Shown here one piece after another: positions 29,320 through 38,370 of a stretch of 64,000 nucleotides of DNA (positions are counted from its first letter, which is position 1; each line of letters opens with the position of its first letter). The stretch is from Alloactinosynnema sp. L-07 (GTDB lineage: Bacteria > Actinomycetota > Actinomycetes > Mycobacteriales > Pseudonocardiaceae): positions 1,178,001-1,242,000 of the forward strand of contig NZ_LN850107.1 in NCBI RefSeq assembly GCF_900070365.1, read 5' to 3'. The position numbers were made by a program, and so were the translations under genes. The notes below the pieces were generated by a model. The model saw only the letters and a program-made list of their open reading frames with translations. It made no database searches and was not told the DNA's origin.

Positions 29320-30384
29320 GTGACCGAGCCAGGGCAGGTCGAGCTCGCGACCGAGGGCGCGACGCCCGCGCGCGACGCGCAACTGCTCGAACGCACCGTG
29401 TTCGAGGTCAAGCGCGTCATCGTCGGGCAGGACCGGCTGGTCGAGCGGATGCTCGTCGGCCTGCTGGCCAAGGGCCACCTGCTGCTCGAAGGCGTGCCGG
29501 GCGTGGCCAAGACCCTCGCCGTGGAGACCTTCGCCAGGGTCGTCGGCGGCTCGTTCTCCCGCGTGCAGTTCACCCCCGACCTGGTGCCCGCCGACATCCT
29601 CGGCACCCGCATCTACCGCCAGGCCAACGAGCGCTTCGACGTCGAACTCGGCCCGGTCGTGGCCAACTTCGTCCTCGCCGACGAGATCAACCGCGCCCCG
29701 GCCAAGGTCCAGTCGGCGATGCTGGAGGTCATGGCCGAGCGGCACGTGTCCATCGGCGGCCAGACCTTTCCGATGCCTGACCCGTTCCTGGTGCTGGCCA
29801 CCCAGAACCCGATCGAGAACGAAGGCGTCTACCCGCTTCCCGAGGCGCAGCGGGACCGCTTCCTCTTCAAGATCATCGTCGAGTACCCGACGGCGGAGGA
29901 GGAGCGCGAGATCGTCTACCGGATGGGTGTGAACCCGCCGGAGGCCAGCCAGATCCTCAGCCCAGCCGAACTGGTCCGGCTGCAGGGCGTGGCCTCCCGC
30001 GTCTTCGTCCACCACGCGTTGGTCGACTACACCGTCCGGCTCGTGCTGGCCACCCGCACGCCCGCCGAGCACGGCCTGACCGACGTCGCGGGCTGGATCG
30101 CCTATGGTGCGTCGCCGCGCGCCAGCCTGGGCATCGTGGCGGCGTCCCGCGCGCTGGCGCTGGTCCGCGGCCGCGACTACGTGCTGCCGCAGGACGTGGT
30201 CGACGTGGTGCCCGACGTGCTGCGCCACCGGCTCGTGCTGTCCTACGACGCGCTCGCCGACGGTGTCCCGATCGACCACATGATCTCCAGGGTGCTGCAG
30301 ACCGTGCCGCTCCCGCAGGTCTCCGCTCGGCCGCAGGCGCCCAGCGGGCACCCGGCACCGGCCGGGGTGGCCGGCAGGCCGTGA
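29320..30384 (+). CDS. MoxR-family AAA+ ATPase
   Basis: 354 aa. Walker A is LEGVPGVAKTLAV, Walker B NFVLADEINRAP, then sensor and pore features LATQNPIENEGVYPLPEAQ, the MoxR signature. A Pro-rich tail follows residue 330. MoxR proteins act as chaperones or maturases with DUF58 and VWA partners, here encoded directly downstream (GTGA overlap). The GTG at 29320 was preferred to the TTG six bases upstream because GGGGAGG is spaced correctly for it. Equivalent to moxR1 (Rv1479) by gene order. Confidence 0.93.
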   Translation: MTEPGQVELATEGATPARDAQLLERTVFEVKRVIVGQDRLVERMLVGLLAKGHLLLEGVPGVAKTLAVETFARVVGGSFSRVQFTPDLVPADILGTRIYRQANERFDVELGPVVANFVLADEINRAPAKVQSAMLEVMAERHVSIGGQTFPMPDPFLVLATQNPIENEGVYPLPEAQRDRFLFKIIVEYPTAEEEREIVYRMGVNPPEASQILSPAELVRLQGVASRVFVHHALVDYTVRLVLATRTPAEHGLTDVAGWIAYGASPRASLGIVAASRALALVRGRDYVLPQDVVDVVPDVLRHRLVLSYDALADGVPIDHMISRVLQTVPLPQVSARPQAPSGHPAPAGVAGRP

Positions 30385-31331
30385 GCAGGCACAAGGCCGC
30401 TGAGGGCGAGCGCCCGAACTGGGCGCCGCCGGTGCTGCAGGGCGACCGGATGGAAGCGGGCCTGCGGCTGCTGGAGATCGACGTGCGACGCAGGCTCGAC
30501 GGGCTGCTGCAGGGCAACCACCTGGGCCTGGTGCCCGGTCCCGGCTCCGAGCCGGGGGAGGCCCGGCCCTACCAGCCCGGCGACGACGTGCGCCGGATGG
30601 ACTGGGCGGTCACCGCGCGCACCACGGTCCCGCACATCCGCGAGACCGTCGCCGACCGCGAGCTGGAGACCTGGCTGGTGGTCGACCTGTCCGCCAGCCT
30701 CGACTTCGGCACGGCGGCCTGCGAGAAGCGCGACCTCGCCGTGGCCGCCGTCGCCGCGATCGCCCACCTCACGCGCGGCGGTGGCAACCGGGTCGGCGCG
30801 CTGATCTCCACCGGCGAGAAGATGATCCGCATCCCGGCGCGCGGCGGCCTGGCCCACGCGCGGAGCCTGGTGCGTAAGGTCGCCGAGACCCCTCGCGCGG
30901 CCGTGGGCGTGCGCGGCGACCTCAGCGACGCGATCGAGCAGTTGCGCAGGCCACCGCGCAGGCGCGGGCTGGCCGTGGTGATCTCCGACTTCCTCGGCTC
31001 CACCGACTGGGAGCGCCCGCTGCGCGCGCTGTCGCTGCGCCACGAGCTGATCGGCGTCGAGGTGGTCGACCCGCGCGACATCGATCTGCCCGATGTCGGC
31101 ACCGTCGTGCTGGCCGACCCGGAGACGGGACGGCAGCGGGAGGTCACCGCGACAGCCCTACTGCGCAAGGAGTTCGGTGCGGCGGCGGCCGAACACCGCG
31201 AGGCCGTGGCCAGGGGCATCCGCAAGGCGGGCGGGGGACATCTGGTGCTGCGCACCGACTCCGACTGGATCGCCGACACCGTCCGCTTCGTCGTCGCGCG
31301 CAAGCGCCGCTGGTCGGGAGGCGTGGCATGA
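30381..31331 (+). CDS. DUF58 domain protein
   Basis: 316 aa. The family signature GEARPYQPGDDVRRMDWAVT lies at about residues 55-75, followed by a VWA-like fold (LVVDLSASLDFG; VVISDFLGS). It partners MoxR ATPases in envelope or stress functions. GTG start overlapping moxR by 4 bp. Its stop overlaps the start of the following mini-ORF by ATGA. Confidence 0.92.
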   Translation: MSRHKAAEGERPNWAPPVLQGDRMEAGLRLLEIDVRRRLDGLLQGNHLGLVPGPGSEPGEARPYQPGDDVRRMDWAVTARTTVPHIRETVADRELETWLVVDLSASLDFGTAACEKRDLAVAAVAAIAHLTRGGGNRVGALISTGEKMIRIPARGGLAHARSLVRKVAETPRAAVGVRGDLSDAIEQLRRPPRRRGLAVVISDFLGSTDWERPLRALSLRHELIGVEVVDPRDIDLPDVGTVVLADPETGRQREVTATALLRKEFGAAAAEHREAVARGIRKAGGGHLVLRTDSDWIADTVRFVVARKRRWSGGVA

Positions 31332-31360
31332 GCGAGCTTGCGAGCGAATCATTGACACAG
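31328..31360 (+). repeat. MSELASE repeat, copy 1
   Basis: 33 bp element beginning ATGAGCGAGCTTGCGAGCGA and ending TTGACACAG. It differs from copy 2 at about four positions and from copy 3 at about two. It contains the inverted repeat GAGCGAGCTTGCGAGCGA-like core (GCTCGC/GCGAGC). Confidence 0.7.
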
Positions 31361-31405
31361 GGCGACCGCGAGCGGCGTGACCGAGCCTGCGAGGGGGCGT
31401 CATGA
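31328..31405 (+). CDS. Bridging mini-ORF MSELASES (repeat-borne), between DUF58 and VWA genes
   Basis: 25 codons plus stop. The ATG overlaps the DUF58 stop (ATGA at 31328) and its own stop overlaps the next ATG (ATGA at 31402), so it joins two operon genes without a gap. It begins MSELASESLTQ and is Arg/Asp-rich after that. The first 33 bp are a dispersed repeat also found at 51405-51437 and 60703-60735. It is probably translated by coupling. Whether the peptide matters or only carries ribosomes to the VWA gene is unknown. Confidence 0.5.
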   Translation: MSELASESLTQGDRERRDRACEGAS

Positions 31406-32385
31406 GTCTTCGCAATTTCGCGCATCCGTGGTGGTTCTTGCTGCTCGTCGGCGTCGCCGCGCTGGTGGTCGGCTATGTGCTGCTGCAGCGCGCGCTGCGC
31501 AAGCGGACGATGCGGTTCACCAACCTGGAACTGCTGGAGAAGGTCGCGCCCGCCCGCCAGGGCTGGATCCGTCACGTCCCCGCCATCGTGCTGATCATCG
31601 GCCTGATGCTGCTGACCACGGCCATGGCCGGTCCGACCGCGCAGCAGAAGGTGCCGCGCAACCGGGCCACGGTGTTGCTGGTGATCGACGTGTCGCTGTC
31701 GATGGAGGCCACCGACGTCGCGCCGACCCGGCTCAAGGCCGCCCAGGTCGCGGCCAAGTCGTTCGCCGAGGGGCTCACCCCGGGGGTCAACCTCGGGCTG
31801 ATCACCTTCGCCGGGACCGCGACGGTGCTCGTCGCCCCGACGACCGATCGCACGGGCGTGGCCAGGGCCATCGACAACCTCAAGCTGGCCCAGTCGACCG
31901 CCACCGGCGAGGCGATCTTCGCCGCGTTGCAGGCCATCGAGGGGTTCTCACAGGTCGTGGGCGGTCCGGAGGGACCGCCGCCCGCCCGTATCGTGCTGAT
32001 GTCGGACGGCAAGCAGACGATCCCGACCGAGAACGAGGACGATCCCCGGGGCTCCTACACCGCCGCGAAGGCAGCCGCAGAGCGCAAGATCCCGATCACC
32101 ACGATCTCGTTCGGCACCAAGGACGGCACCGTCGACATCGAGGGCCGTGTCCAGGCGGTGCCGGTCGATGACGTCGCCATGGAGGAGATCGCCAACCTCT
32201 CCGGCGGCGACTTCTACAAGGCCGCGACCGCCGAGCAGCTCCGCAAGGTCTACGACACCCTGGGCGAGCAGATCGGCTACGAGATCAAGGAAGCCGACGC
32301 GAGCCGACCGTGGATGATGCTCGGGACTCTGGCCGCGTTGATCGCGGCAGGCAGTGCCCTGATGATCGGTCAGCGCCTGCCCTGA
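31402..32385 (+). CDS. VWA-domain membrane protein (BatA-like)
   Basis: 327 aa. Two hydrophobic segments lie at residues 8-30 and 60-80, one at the C-terminus (MLGTLAALIAAGSALMIG), and a von Willebrand A domain at 85-290 with the MIDAS motif LVIDVSLSMEAT and a conserved VLMSDGKQT. It is the third partner of the MoxR/DUF58 set and matches Rv1481 by order. The start ATG lies directly on the mini-ORF stop. Confidence 0.93.
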   Translation: MSLRNFAHPWWFLLLVGVAALVVGYVLLQRALRKRTMRFTNLELLEKVAPARQGWIRHVPAIVLIIGLMLLTTAMAGPTAQQKVPRNRATVLLVIDVSLSMEATDVAPTRLKAAQVAAKSFAEGLTPGVNLGLITFAGTATVLVAPTTDRTGVARAIDNLKLAQSTATGEAIFAALQAIEGFSQVVGGPEGPPPARIVLMSDGKQTIPTENEDDPRGSYTAAKAAAERKIPITTISFGTKDGTVDIEGRVQAVPVDDVAMEEIANLSGGDFYKAATAEQLRKVYDTLGEQIGYEIKEADASRPWMMLGTLAALIAAGSALMIGQRLP

Positions 32386-32518
32386 TTCATCAGGCCGCGA
32401 CAACCGTCGATCGATTACTTGTCGTTTGGGTTATGGCTTTTCTTCCCATTGTTTCCGGAAGGTGATTTCGTCAATACGCTCCGCTCAAACCTCATTTCAC
32501 CGGGTAAGGAGTGGTTGC

Positions 32519-33364
32519 GTGAAACTGCGAATTGTCGCCGTGGCGGGAGCGGTCGTCGCGGCAGGCGTGATCGGACTCGAAGCCTCGGCCGCGGGCAATC
32601 CCTATCAGCGCGGGCCGGACCCGACGGTGGCGGTGCTGGAGGCCGCGCGTGGTCCGTTCGCGGTGAATCAGACGGCGGCCAGGCCCAGCGGCGGGTTCGG
32701 CGGCGGAACCATCACCTATCCGACCGATATGAGCCAGGGCAGGTTCGGCGCGATCGCCGTCGCGCCTGGCTTCACCGAGGGTGAGAGCGCGATCGCCTGG
32801 TTCGGCCCCCGCGTGGCGTCGCACGGGTTCGTGGTGATCACCATCAAGACCAACGGCATCTTCGACTCGCCAGACGCCCGCGGCGCCCAGCTGCTCGCCG
32901 CGCTCGACTACCTGACAAAGTCCAGCCCGGTCCGCGACCGGATCGACGCGACCCGCCTCGGCGTCATGGGCCACTCCATGGGCGGCGGCGGAGCCCTCCA
33001 CGCCGCGGCCCAGCGCCCCAGCCTCCGGGCGGCGGTGCCGCTGACCGGGTGGAGCAGGAACAAGAACTGGTCGTCGGTGCGCGTGCCGACCATGGTCATC
33101 GGCGCCGAGAACGACGGGGTCGCGCCGCCAAGCGCGCATTCCGAGCCGTTCTATCAGTCATTGGGCGGCGAGAAAGCGTATCTGGAAATGAACGACGCGA
33201 ACCATTTCGTCACGAACTCGGCGACGCCGACAGTCGGAAAGTTCACGGTGTCGTGGCTCAAGCGGTTCATCGACGACGACACCCGCTACGAGCCGTTCCT
33301 GTGCCCGCCGCCGCAACCGAGCAGAGTCATCTCCGAGTACCGCGACACCTGCCCCCACGTCTGA
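32519..33364 (+). CDS. Secreted cutinase-type polyesterase (Thermobifida cutinase family)
   Basis: 281 aa. A signal peptide spans residues 1-25 (MKLRIVAVAGAVVAAGVIGL). The mature protein begins NPYQRGPDPT, like Thermobifida cutinases. The catalytic triad is Ser153 in MGHSMGGGG, Asp199 in GAENDGVAPP and His229 in DANHFVTN. A C-terminal disulfide is expected between FLCP and TCPHV cysteines. The family hydrolyses cutin and synthetic polyesters including PET. The oxyanion-side residue is Phe (APGFTEGE) where TfCut2 has Tyr. GTG start with AAGGAG seven bases upstream. Activity on plastics is inferred from family. Confidence 0.92.
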   Translation: MKLRIVAVAGAVVAAGVIGLEASAAGNPYQRGPDPTVAVLEAARGPFAVNQTAARPSGGFGGGTITYPTDMSQGRFGAIAVAPGFTEGESAIAWFGPRVASHGFVVITIKTNGIFDSPDARGAQLLAALDYLTKSSPVRDRIDATRLGVMGHSMGGGGALHAAAQRPSLRAAVPLTGWSRNKNWSSVRVPTMVIGAENDGVAPPSAHSEPFYQSLGGEKAYLEMNDANHFVTNSATPTVGKFTVSWLKRFIDDDTRYEPFLCPPPQPSRVISEYRDTCPHV

Positions 33365-33413
33365 GCAACCCGCAGGACGCCTCCCGGCCACCTTTGGCTG
33401 GGAGGCTGGCGGC

Positions 33414-33893
33414 ATGCATCCCGCTTCACCCGCCGTGTCTCGCGGCGAGCGTTTCCACACCCTCATGGAAGCCACGGTCCGCCGCCTGCCCTTCGGCCTC
33501 TCGCGTCTCGTGCCGCCCAGCCTGCTCGGCTTCGGCGTCATCAACGGGTTCACGTTTCTGGTGGACTTGGCGCTGTTGACGGTGCTCCATAGTGGACTGG
33601 GTTGGGCACTGTGGCTGAGTATCACGGTGGGCTACGCGGTCGCGTTCGGACTGAGCTATGTCCTCAACCGCGCCTTCAACTTCCGCTCCCACGCGCCGAT
33701 GGGGCCGCAGGCGGTGACCTATGTGGTGGTTGTGATCATCAACTACCTCTTGTGGATCCTTGGCGTGGGTAGCGGTCTGGCGGCTTTGGGCGTCGAGTAT
33801 CACTTGGCCCGCATGGCTGCGGGGGCGTGTGAGGCGGTCTATATGTACTGCGCGATGCGTTGGATCGTGTTTCGGGATGTGAAACCCGACTAG
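33414..33893 (+). CDS. GtrA-family membrane protein
   Basis: 159 aa with four hydrophobic helices. The first bears LLGFGVINGFTFLVDLALLT, and the third VVVVIINYLLWILGVGSGL; LSYVLNRAFNFRS is the family signature. GtrA proteins help move polyprenyl-linked sugars across the membrane for glycan assembly. A start 14 codons downstream (Met18, LMEATVRRLPFG) is also possible. Confidence 0.85.
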   Translation: MHPASPAVSRGERFHTLMEATVRRLPFGLSRLVPPSLLGFGVINGFTFLVDLALLTVLHSGLGWALWLSITVGYAVAFGLSYVLNRAFNFRSHAPMGPQAVTYVVVVIINYLLWILGVGSGLAALGVEYHLARMAAGACEAVYMYCAMRWIVFRDVKPD

Positions 33894-33937
33894 GCCTGGT
33901 TGGCCTGGTTGGCCGGTGTGGCCGGTTTGGCTGGTGG
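33893..33937 (+). repeat. Tandem array of five degenerate 9-mers
   Basis: GGCCTGGTT, GGCCTGGTT, GGCCGGTGT, GGCCGGTTT, GGCTGGTGG in direct succession, starting at the last base of the GtrA stop codon. It ends two bases before the long inverted repeat. Confidence 0.75.
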
Positions 33938-33939
33938 GC

Positions 33940-34078
33940 GCCTGTTTGGGTGGTTCGCCTTGATTCGGGGACCCCGAAAATGGGCCTGTGCGGGTCAAAA
34001 GGCGAGGTCACGGAGCCTCACCCGCACCGCGAGTTTAGGCCCATTTACCCCGAATCAAGGCGAACCACCCAAACAGGC
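33940..34078. repeat. 139 bp nested inverted-repeat element
   Basis: The outer arms, 33940-33970 and 34048-34078, are perfect 31 bp inverse copies (GCCTGTTTGGGTGGTTCGCC at the left start). Inside lie further matched arms: 33978-33987 with 34037-34046 (AAATGGGCCT), and 33988-33995 with 34020-34027 (GTGCGGGT). The whole can fold into one long hairpin. It codes for nothing. Size and symmetry suggest a MITE-like element or a large cruciform/terminator; no target-site duplication is clear at the ends. Confidence 0.85.
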
Positions 34079-35225
<1,147 letters not shown>

Positions 35226-35252
35226 CGAACAACCCCAGGAGGAAGACCCCCG

Positions 35253-36020
35253 ATGTCCGGACTGCTCGAAGGCAAGCGGCTGCTGATCACCGGCGTGATC
35301 ACCGACTCGTCGATCGCGTTCCACGTCGCCAAGGCCGCCCAGGAGCAGGGCGCCACCGTGATCCTCACCGGCTTCGGCCGGATGAGCCTGGTGCAGCGCA
35401 TCGCGCAGCGGCTGCCGCAGCCCGCGCCGGTGATCGAGCTTGACGTGCAGAACGCCGAGCACCTCGACACGCTGGCCGACCGGGTTCGTGAGCACGTCGA
35501 CGGGCTCGACGGCGTTGTGCACGCCATCGGCTTCGCCCCGCAGTCCTGCCTCGGCGCCCCGTTCATGGACGCGCCGTGGGAGGACGTGAGTGTCGCGGTC
35601 AACGTCTCCGCGTACTCGTACAAGGCGCTCACCAAGGCGCTGCTGCCGCTGCTCGGCCCCGGCTCGTCGGTCGTCGGCCTCGACTTCGACGCGCGCGTCG
35701 CGTGGCCCGCCTACAACTGGATGGGCGTAGCCAAGGCCGCCTTCGAGTCGATCAACCGCTACCTCGCGCGTGAACTCGGTCCGCAGGGCATCCGGGTCAA
35801 CCTGGTCGCCGCGGGCCCGGTCCGCACGATGGCCGCGAAGTCGATTCCCGGGTTCGCCGACCTGGAGTCGGGCTGGAAGGACCGCGCCCCGCTCGGCTGG
35901 GACGTCGACGACGCGACCCCGGTCGCCAAGTCGGTCTGCGCGCTGCTCTCCGACTGGCTGCCCGCCACCACCGGCTCGATGGTCTGGGTCGACGGCGGCG
36001 TGCACGCGCTGGGGCTCTAA
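35253..36020 (+). CDS. inhA: InhA-type enoyl-ACP reductase (NADH)
   Basis: 255 aa. NADH-binding segment [16 protein letters not shown]; active-site Tyr/Lys in [14 protein letters not shown]-terminus [20 protein letters not shown]. It reduces the enoyl-ACP double bond in elongation. The position equal to M. tuberculosis Ser94 is Ala91 here ([10 protein letters not shown]), the same change as the S94A isoniazid-resistance substitution. The substrate-binding loop is about 15 residues shorter than in M. tuberculosis InhA ([14 protein letters not shown]), suggesting shorter acyl substrates and no mycolate-length specialisation. AGGAGG site; 27 bp after fabG1. Confidence 0.95.
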   Translation: MSGLLEGKRLLITGVITDSSIAFHVAKAAQEQGATVILTGFGRMSLVQRIAQRLPQPAPVIELDVQNAEHLDTLADRVREHVDGLDGVVHAIGFAPQSCLGAPFMDAPWEDVSVAVNVSAYSYKALTKALLPLLGPGSSVVGLDFDARVAWPAYNWMGVAKAAFESINRYLARELGPQGIRVNLVAAGPVRTMAAKSIPGFADLESGWKDRAPLGWDVDDATPVAKSVCALLSDWLPATTGSMVWVDGGVHALGL

Positions 36021-36031
36021 CCTCAACGATC

Positions 36032-37051
36032 ATGGTCGACGCACTGCTCTGGCTGTCGTTCGGCGGCCCCGAGGCCCCGCAAGACGTTCGCCCGTTCCTG
36101 GAGAACGTCACGCGGGGCCGCGGTGTGCCGCCCGAGCGCCTCGACGAGGTCGAGGCGCACTATCAGCACTTCGGCGGCGTCTCCCCGATCAACCGGCTCA
36201 ACCGCGAGGCCATCGAGTCCGTCCGCGCCGAGCTGGAGCGCCAGGGCATCGACCTGCCGATCTACTTCGGCAACCGCAACTGGCACCCGCTGGTCGAGGA
36301 CACCCTGGCCCAGATGAAGGCCGACGGGGTCGAGACCGCCCTGGTGTTCCCGACCAGCGCCTACGGCGGCTACTCGGCCTGCCGCCAGTACGACGAGGAC
36401 ATCGCCCGGGCCCGCGCGGCGGTGCCCGACGCGCCCGAGCTGGTCAAGCTGCGCCAGTTCTTCGACCACCCGCTGTTCATCGGCGCGTTCGCCGACGCGG
36501 TCCGCGAAGCCGCGTCGAGCCTGCCCGCCGAGACCCGGCTGGTCTTCACCGCGCACTCGGTTCCGGACTCGGCCGACCGCGCGGGCGGCCCGCCGGAGGA
36601 AGGCGGACGGCGGTACTCCCGCCAGGTCGCCGAGGCCGCCCGCCTCGTCGCCGCCGAACTGGGCGCGCCGGAGTACGACGTGGTGTGGCAGTCGCGGTCC
36701 GGACCGCCGCGGATTCCGTGGCTGGCCCCGGACATCGTCGAGCATCTGGATACCCTCGACGCCAAGGCGGTCGTGGTCTGTCCGGTCGGGTTCGTCAGCG
36801 ACCATCTGGAGGTCGTGTGGGACCTCGACACCGAGGCCAGGGACAAAGCCAAGGAACTGGGCATCGACTTCGCCCGCGCCGCGACCCCAAGCGCCGACCC
36901 GCGCTTCGCGGAGTTGGTGGTCGAGTTGATTCGCGAGCACACGGCGGACGCGCCGGTCCGCAAGCTGTCGGACTTCACGATCGCGGGCTGCACCCGCAAC
37001 GGCGAACCGTGCGCGGTGGCGTGCTGCGAACCGCCGAAGCGGCCGACGTAG
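36032..37051 (+). CDS. cpfC: Coproporphyrin III / protoporphyrin ferrochelatase
   Basis: 339 aa. Actinobacterial ferrochelatase inserts iron into coproporphyrin III. Family segments are [35 protein letters not shown] (metal-binding His) and [18 protein letters not shown]. The C-terminus has a cysteine set ([16 protein letters not shown]) fitting the [2Fe-2S] cluster of actinobacterial forms. Third gene of the operon, 11 bp after inhA; no strong ribosome-binding site is seen before the ATG, so coupling to inhA is likely. Confidence 0.95.
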   Translation: MVDALLWLSFGGPEAPQDVRPFLENVTRGRGVPPERLDEVEAHYQHFGGVSPINRLNREAIESVRAELERQGIDLPIYFGNRNWHPLVEDTLAQMKADGVETALVFPTSAYGGYSACRQYDEDIARARAAVPDAPELVKLRQFFDHPLFIGAFADAVREAASSLPAETRLVFTAHSVPDSADRAGGPPEEGGRRYSRQVAEAARLVAAELGAPEYDVVWQSRSGPPRIPWLAPDIVEHLDTLDAKAVVVCPVGFVSDHLEVVWDLDTEARDKAKELGIDFARAATPSADPRFAELVVELIREHTADAPVRKLSDFTIAGCTRNGEPCAVACCEPPKRPT

Positions 37052-37105
37052 TTGGGTACGCACCATCGCTATGTGGGCATGCCAAAGTTGGTGGGATCCA
37101 CAGAT

Positions 37106-37153
37106 CAAAAAAATGGGGTGGCGCGGCGGTGCAGGGATCCGCCGCGCCACCCC
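37106..37153 (-). terminator. Bidirectional intrinsic terminator
   Basis: GGGGTGGCGCGGCGG and CCGCCGCGCCACCCC form a perfect 15 bp stem with a 9-base loop at 37115-37153. On the minus strand it is followed by a run of seven T (AAAAAAA at 37107-37113 on the plus strand), a true intrinsic terminator for the leftward gene at 37163, and it can also stop the ferrochelatase operon. Confidence 0.85.
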
Positions 37154-37162
37154 GGTTGGCGG

Positions 37163-37420
37163 CTAGGCGCGCAGTCGGACCTCGTGCCGAAGGTCTGACG
37201 CGGCAGCCCGGGCTGGGAACACAGCCGTGACATACGCGATCGCGCACTCCGGGCACATCAGTGGTTCGCCTGGACGCGCGCGGAAGCGAGCGTCCACCGG
37301 CATGCCGCACAGGCCCACCGTGCGGCTTACCGGAACCAGATGTGCCCGTCCGCGATATGTCGCGCTGGTTCCCCAGCACACATCGCCGCGAGGGTCGGGG
37401 ATGATCGACATGATCATCAC
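37163..37420 (-). CDS. Small protein with a Cys pair, zinc-ribbon-like
   Basis: 85 aa (or 82 from the Met at 37411). Contains VGLCGMPVDARFRARPGEPL and MCPECAIAYVTAVFP; the C..C pairs suggest a small metal-binding fold. The family is unknown to me. It overlaps the upstream gene by ATGA and ends just before the terminator, so the two form one small leftward operon. Confidence 0.65.
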   Translation of the reverse strand: MMIMSIIPDPRGDVCWGTSATYRGRAHLVPVSRTVGLCGMPVDARFRARPGEPLMCPECAIAYVTAVFPARAAASDLRHEVRLRA

Positions 37421-37986
37421 CCGCTCGTCGTCTGGGATATGTCGAGTCTGTTGTGGAGCACCCGGCCGGTCTCGCTGAGCGTGACCAGCCGGCAGTCGCG
37501 CAGGCGGGTGGCACCGATGACCAGGTGGCCCGCGTTGATCAGTTCCCGAAGCCGGGTGGTGAGCCTGCTGTTGATCGGCTCGCCCCGGTCGGTGACCTCA
37601 TTGGTCTCGGTCATCCCGAGATCGCCGCGCTGGGCGCAGCGCAGCAGCACGAACCAGTCGCGGGTGCGGGCGGCGTCGGCGGGGGAGCGGCGGCCACGGC
37701 GCAGCCAGATGTCGAGCAGGCGATCGCCCGCCGAGGTCAGCTCCGCGACCACCCAGCCGTCGCGCGGGTCGGCCGTGGCGGCGAACCCGATGAAACCGTC
37801 CCGCCGCAGGGTGAACAGGGCACTGACCATGAGCGCGCTCAGGTCGTCGGTGCGGTGGCGCAGCGCCGATGTCGTGCCGTACGCGCCCACTTCACCGCGC
37901 GCGACCATCTGCAGCGCACCGAGATGGGTGGTATCGAGCGCGAGCGGTCGAGGCCCCGACTTCCGATCGACTAGTTGAGCGGTCAT
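37417..37986 (-). CDS. Hypothetical protein, possible winged-helix
   Basis: 189 aa, soluble. The layout LGALQMVARGEVGAYGTTSA, then DDLSALMVSALFTLRRDGFI and VAELTSAGDRLLDIW, suggests one or two winged-helix-like modules, with a second similar part at RLTTRLRELINAGHLVIGAT. No family is recognised. Translationally coupled to the Cys-pair protein downstream. Confidence 0.65.
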   Translation of the reverse strand: MTAQLVDRKSGPRPLALDTTHLGALQMVARGEVGAYGTTSALRHRTDDLSALMVSALFTLRRDGFIGFAATADPRDGWVVAELTSAGDRLLDIWLRRGRRSPADAARTRDWFVLLRCAQRGDLGMTETNEVTDRGEPINSRLTTRLRELINAGHLVIGATRLRDCRLVTLSETGRVLHNRLDISQTTSG

Positions 37987-38370
37987 GGTGTGACTCCGGT
38001 AACAGCGGTTGGTTCAATGTGCCCATCCTGGGCGAACCGCCACGGGATCGCTCATCTCAACATCCCATAGCACCGAGTTATGGATCGCCCCGCGTGTCGC
38101 GGTAAAACCCTTAAGGCCAGGTGGGAGCCGGTGTGTGCCGCTCGGTTGAACGGACAGGATCATGGGTGTGATGGCAATAAGCGTCGATCTTCGACATTTG
38201 CTTCGTGCACGCAAGAATCTTCCGCGGCGACCCCGGCATTAGCTCCGTGTCCGAGAAGCCGCGTTTCACGGCTGATTCGGCGTTTTCCGGATCGCCCTTC
38301 ACCAGACCCAAACCAGTGGACGGGTCGGCGGGGTGGCGGCCGCCTGCCGCCTGCAGCCGAACGCGGTGGG
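37987..38370. other. Intergenic region of 384 bp without a supported gene
   Basis: It lies upstream of the leftward gene starting at 37986 and after the end of the gene at 38371. It is less GC-rich than its surroundings in 38160-38300. A 23-codon frame at 38171-38242 (MAISVDLRHLLRARKNLPRR) has no good ribosome-binding site and no downstream partner. I see no RNA gene or repeat here. Confidence 0.5.

Noticed and set aside
38171..38242. 23-codon Arg-rich ORF (MAISVDLRHLLRARKNLPRR...)
   Set aside because: Resembles small leader peptides in style, but no gene follows on that strand and no ribosome-binding site is seen.
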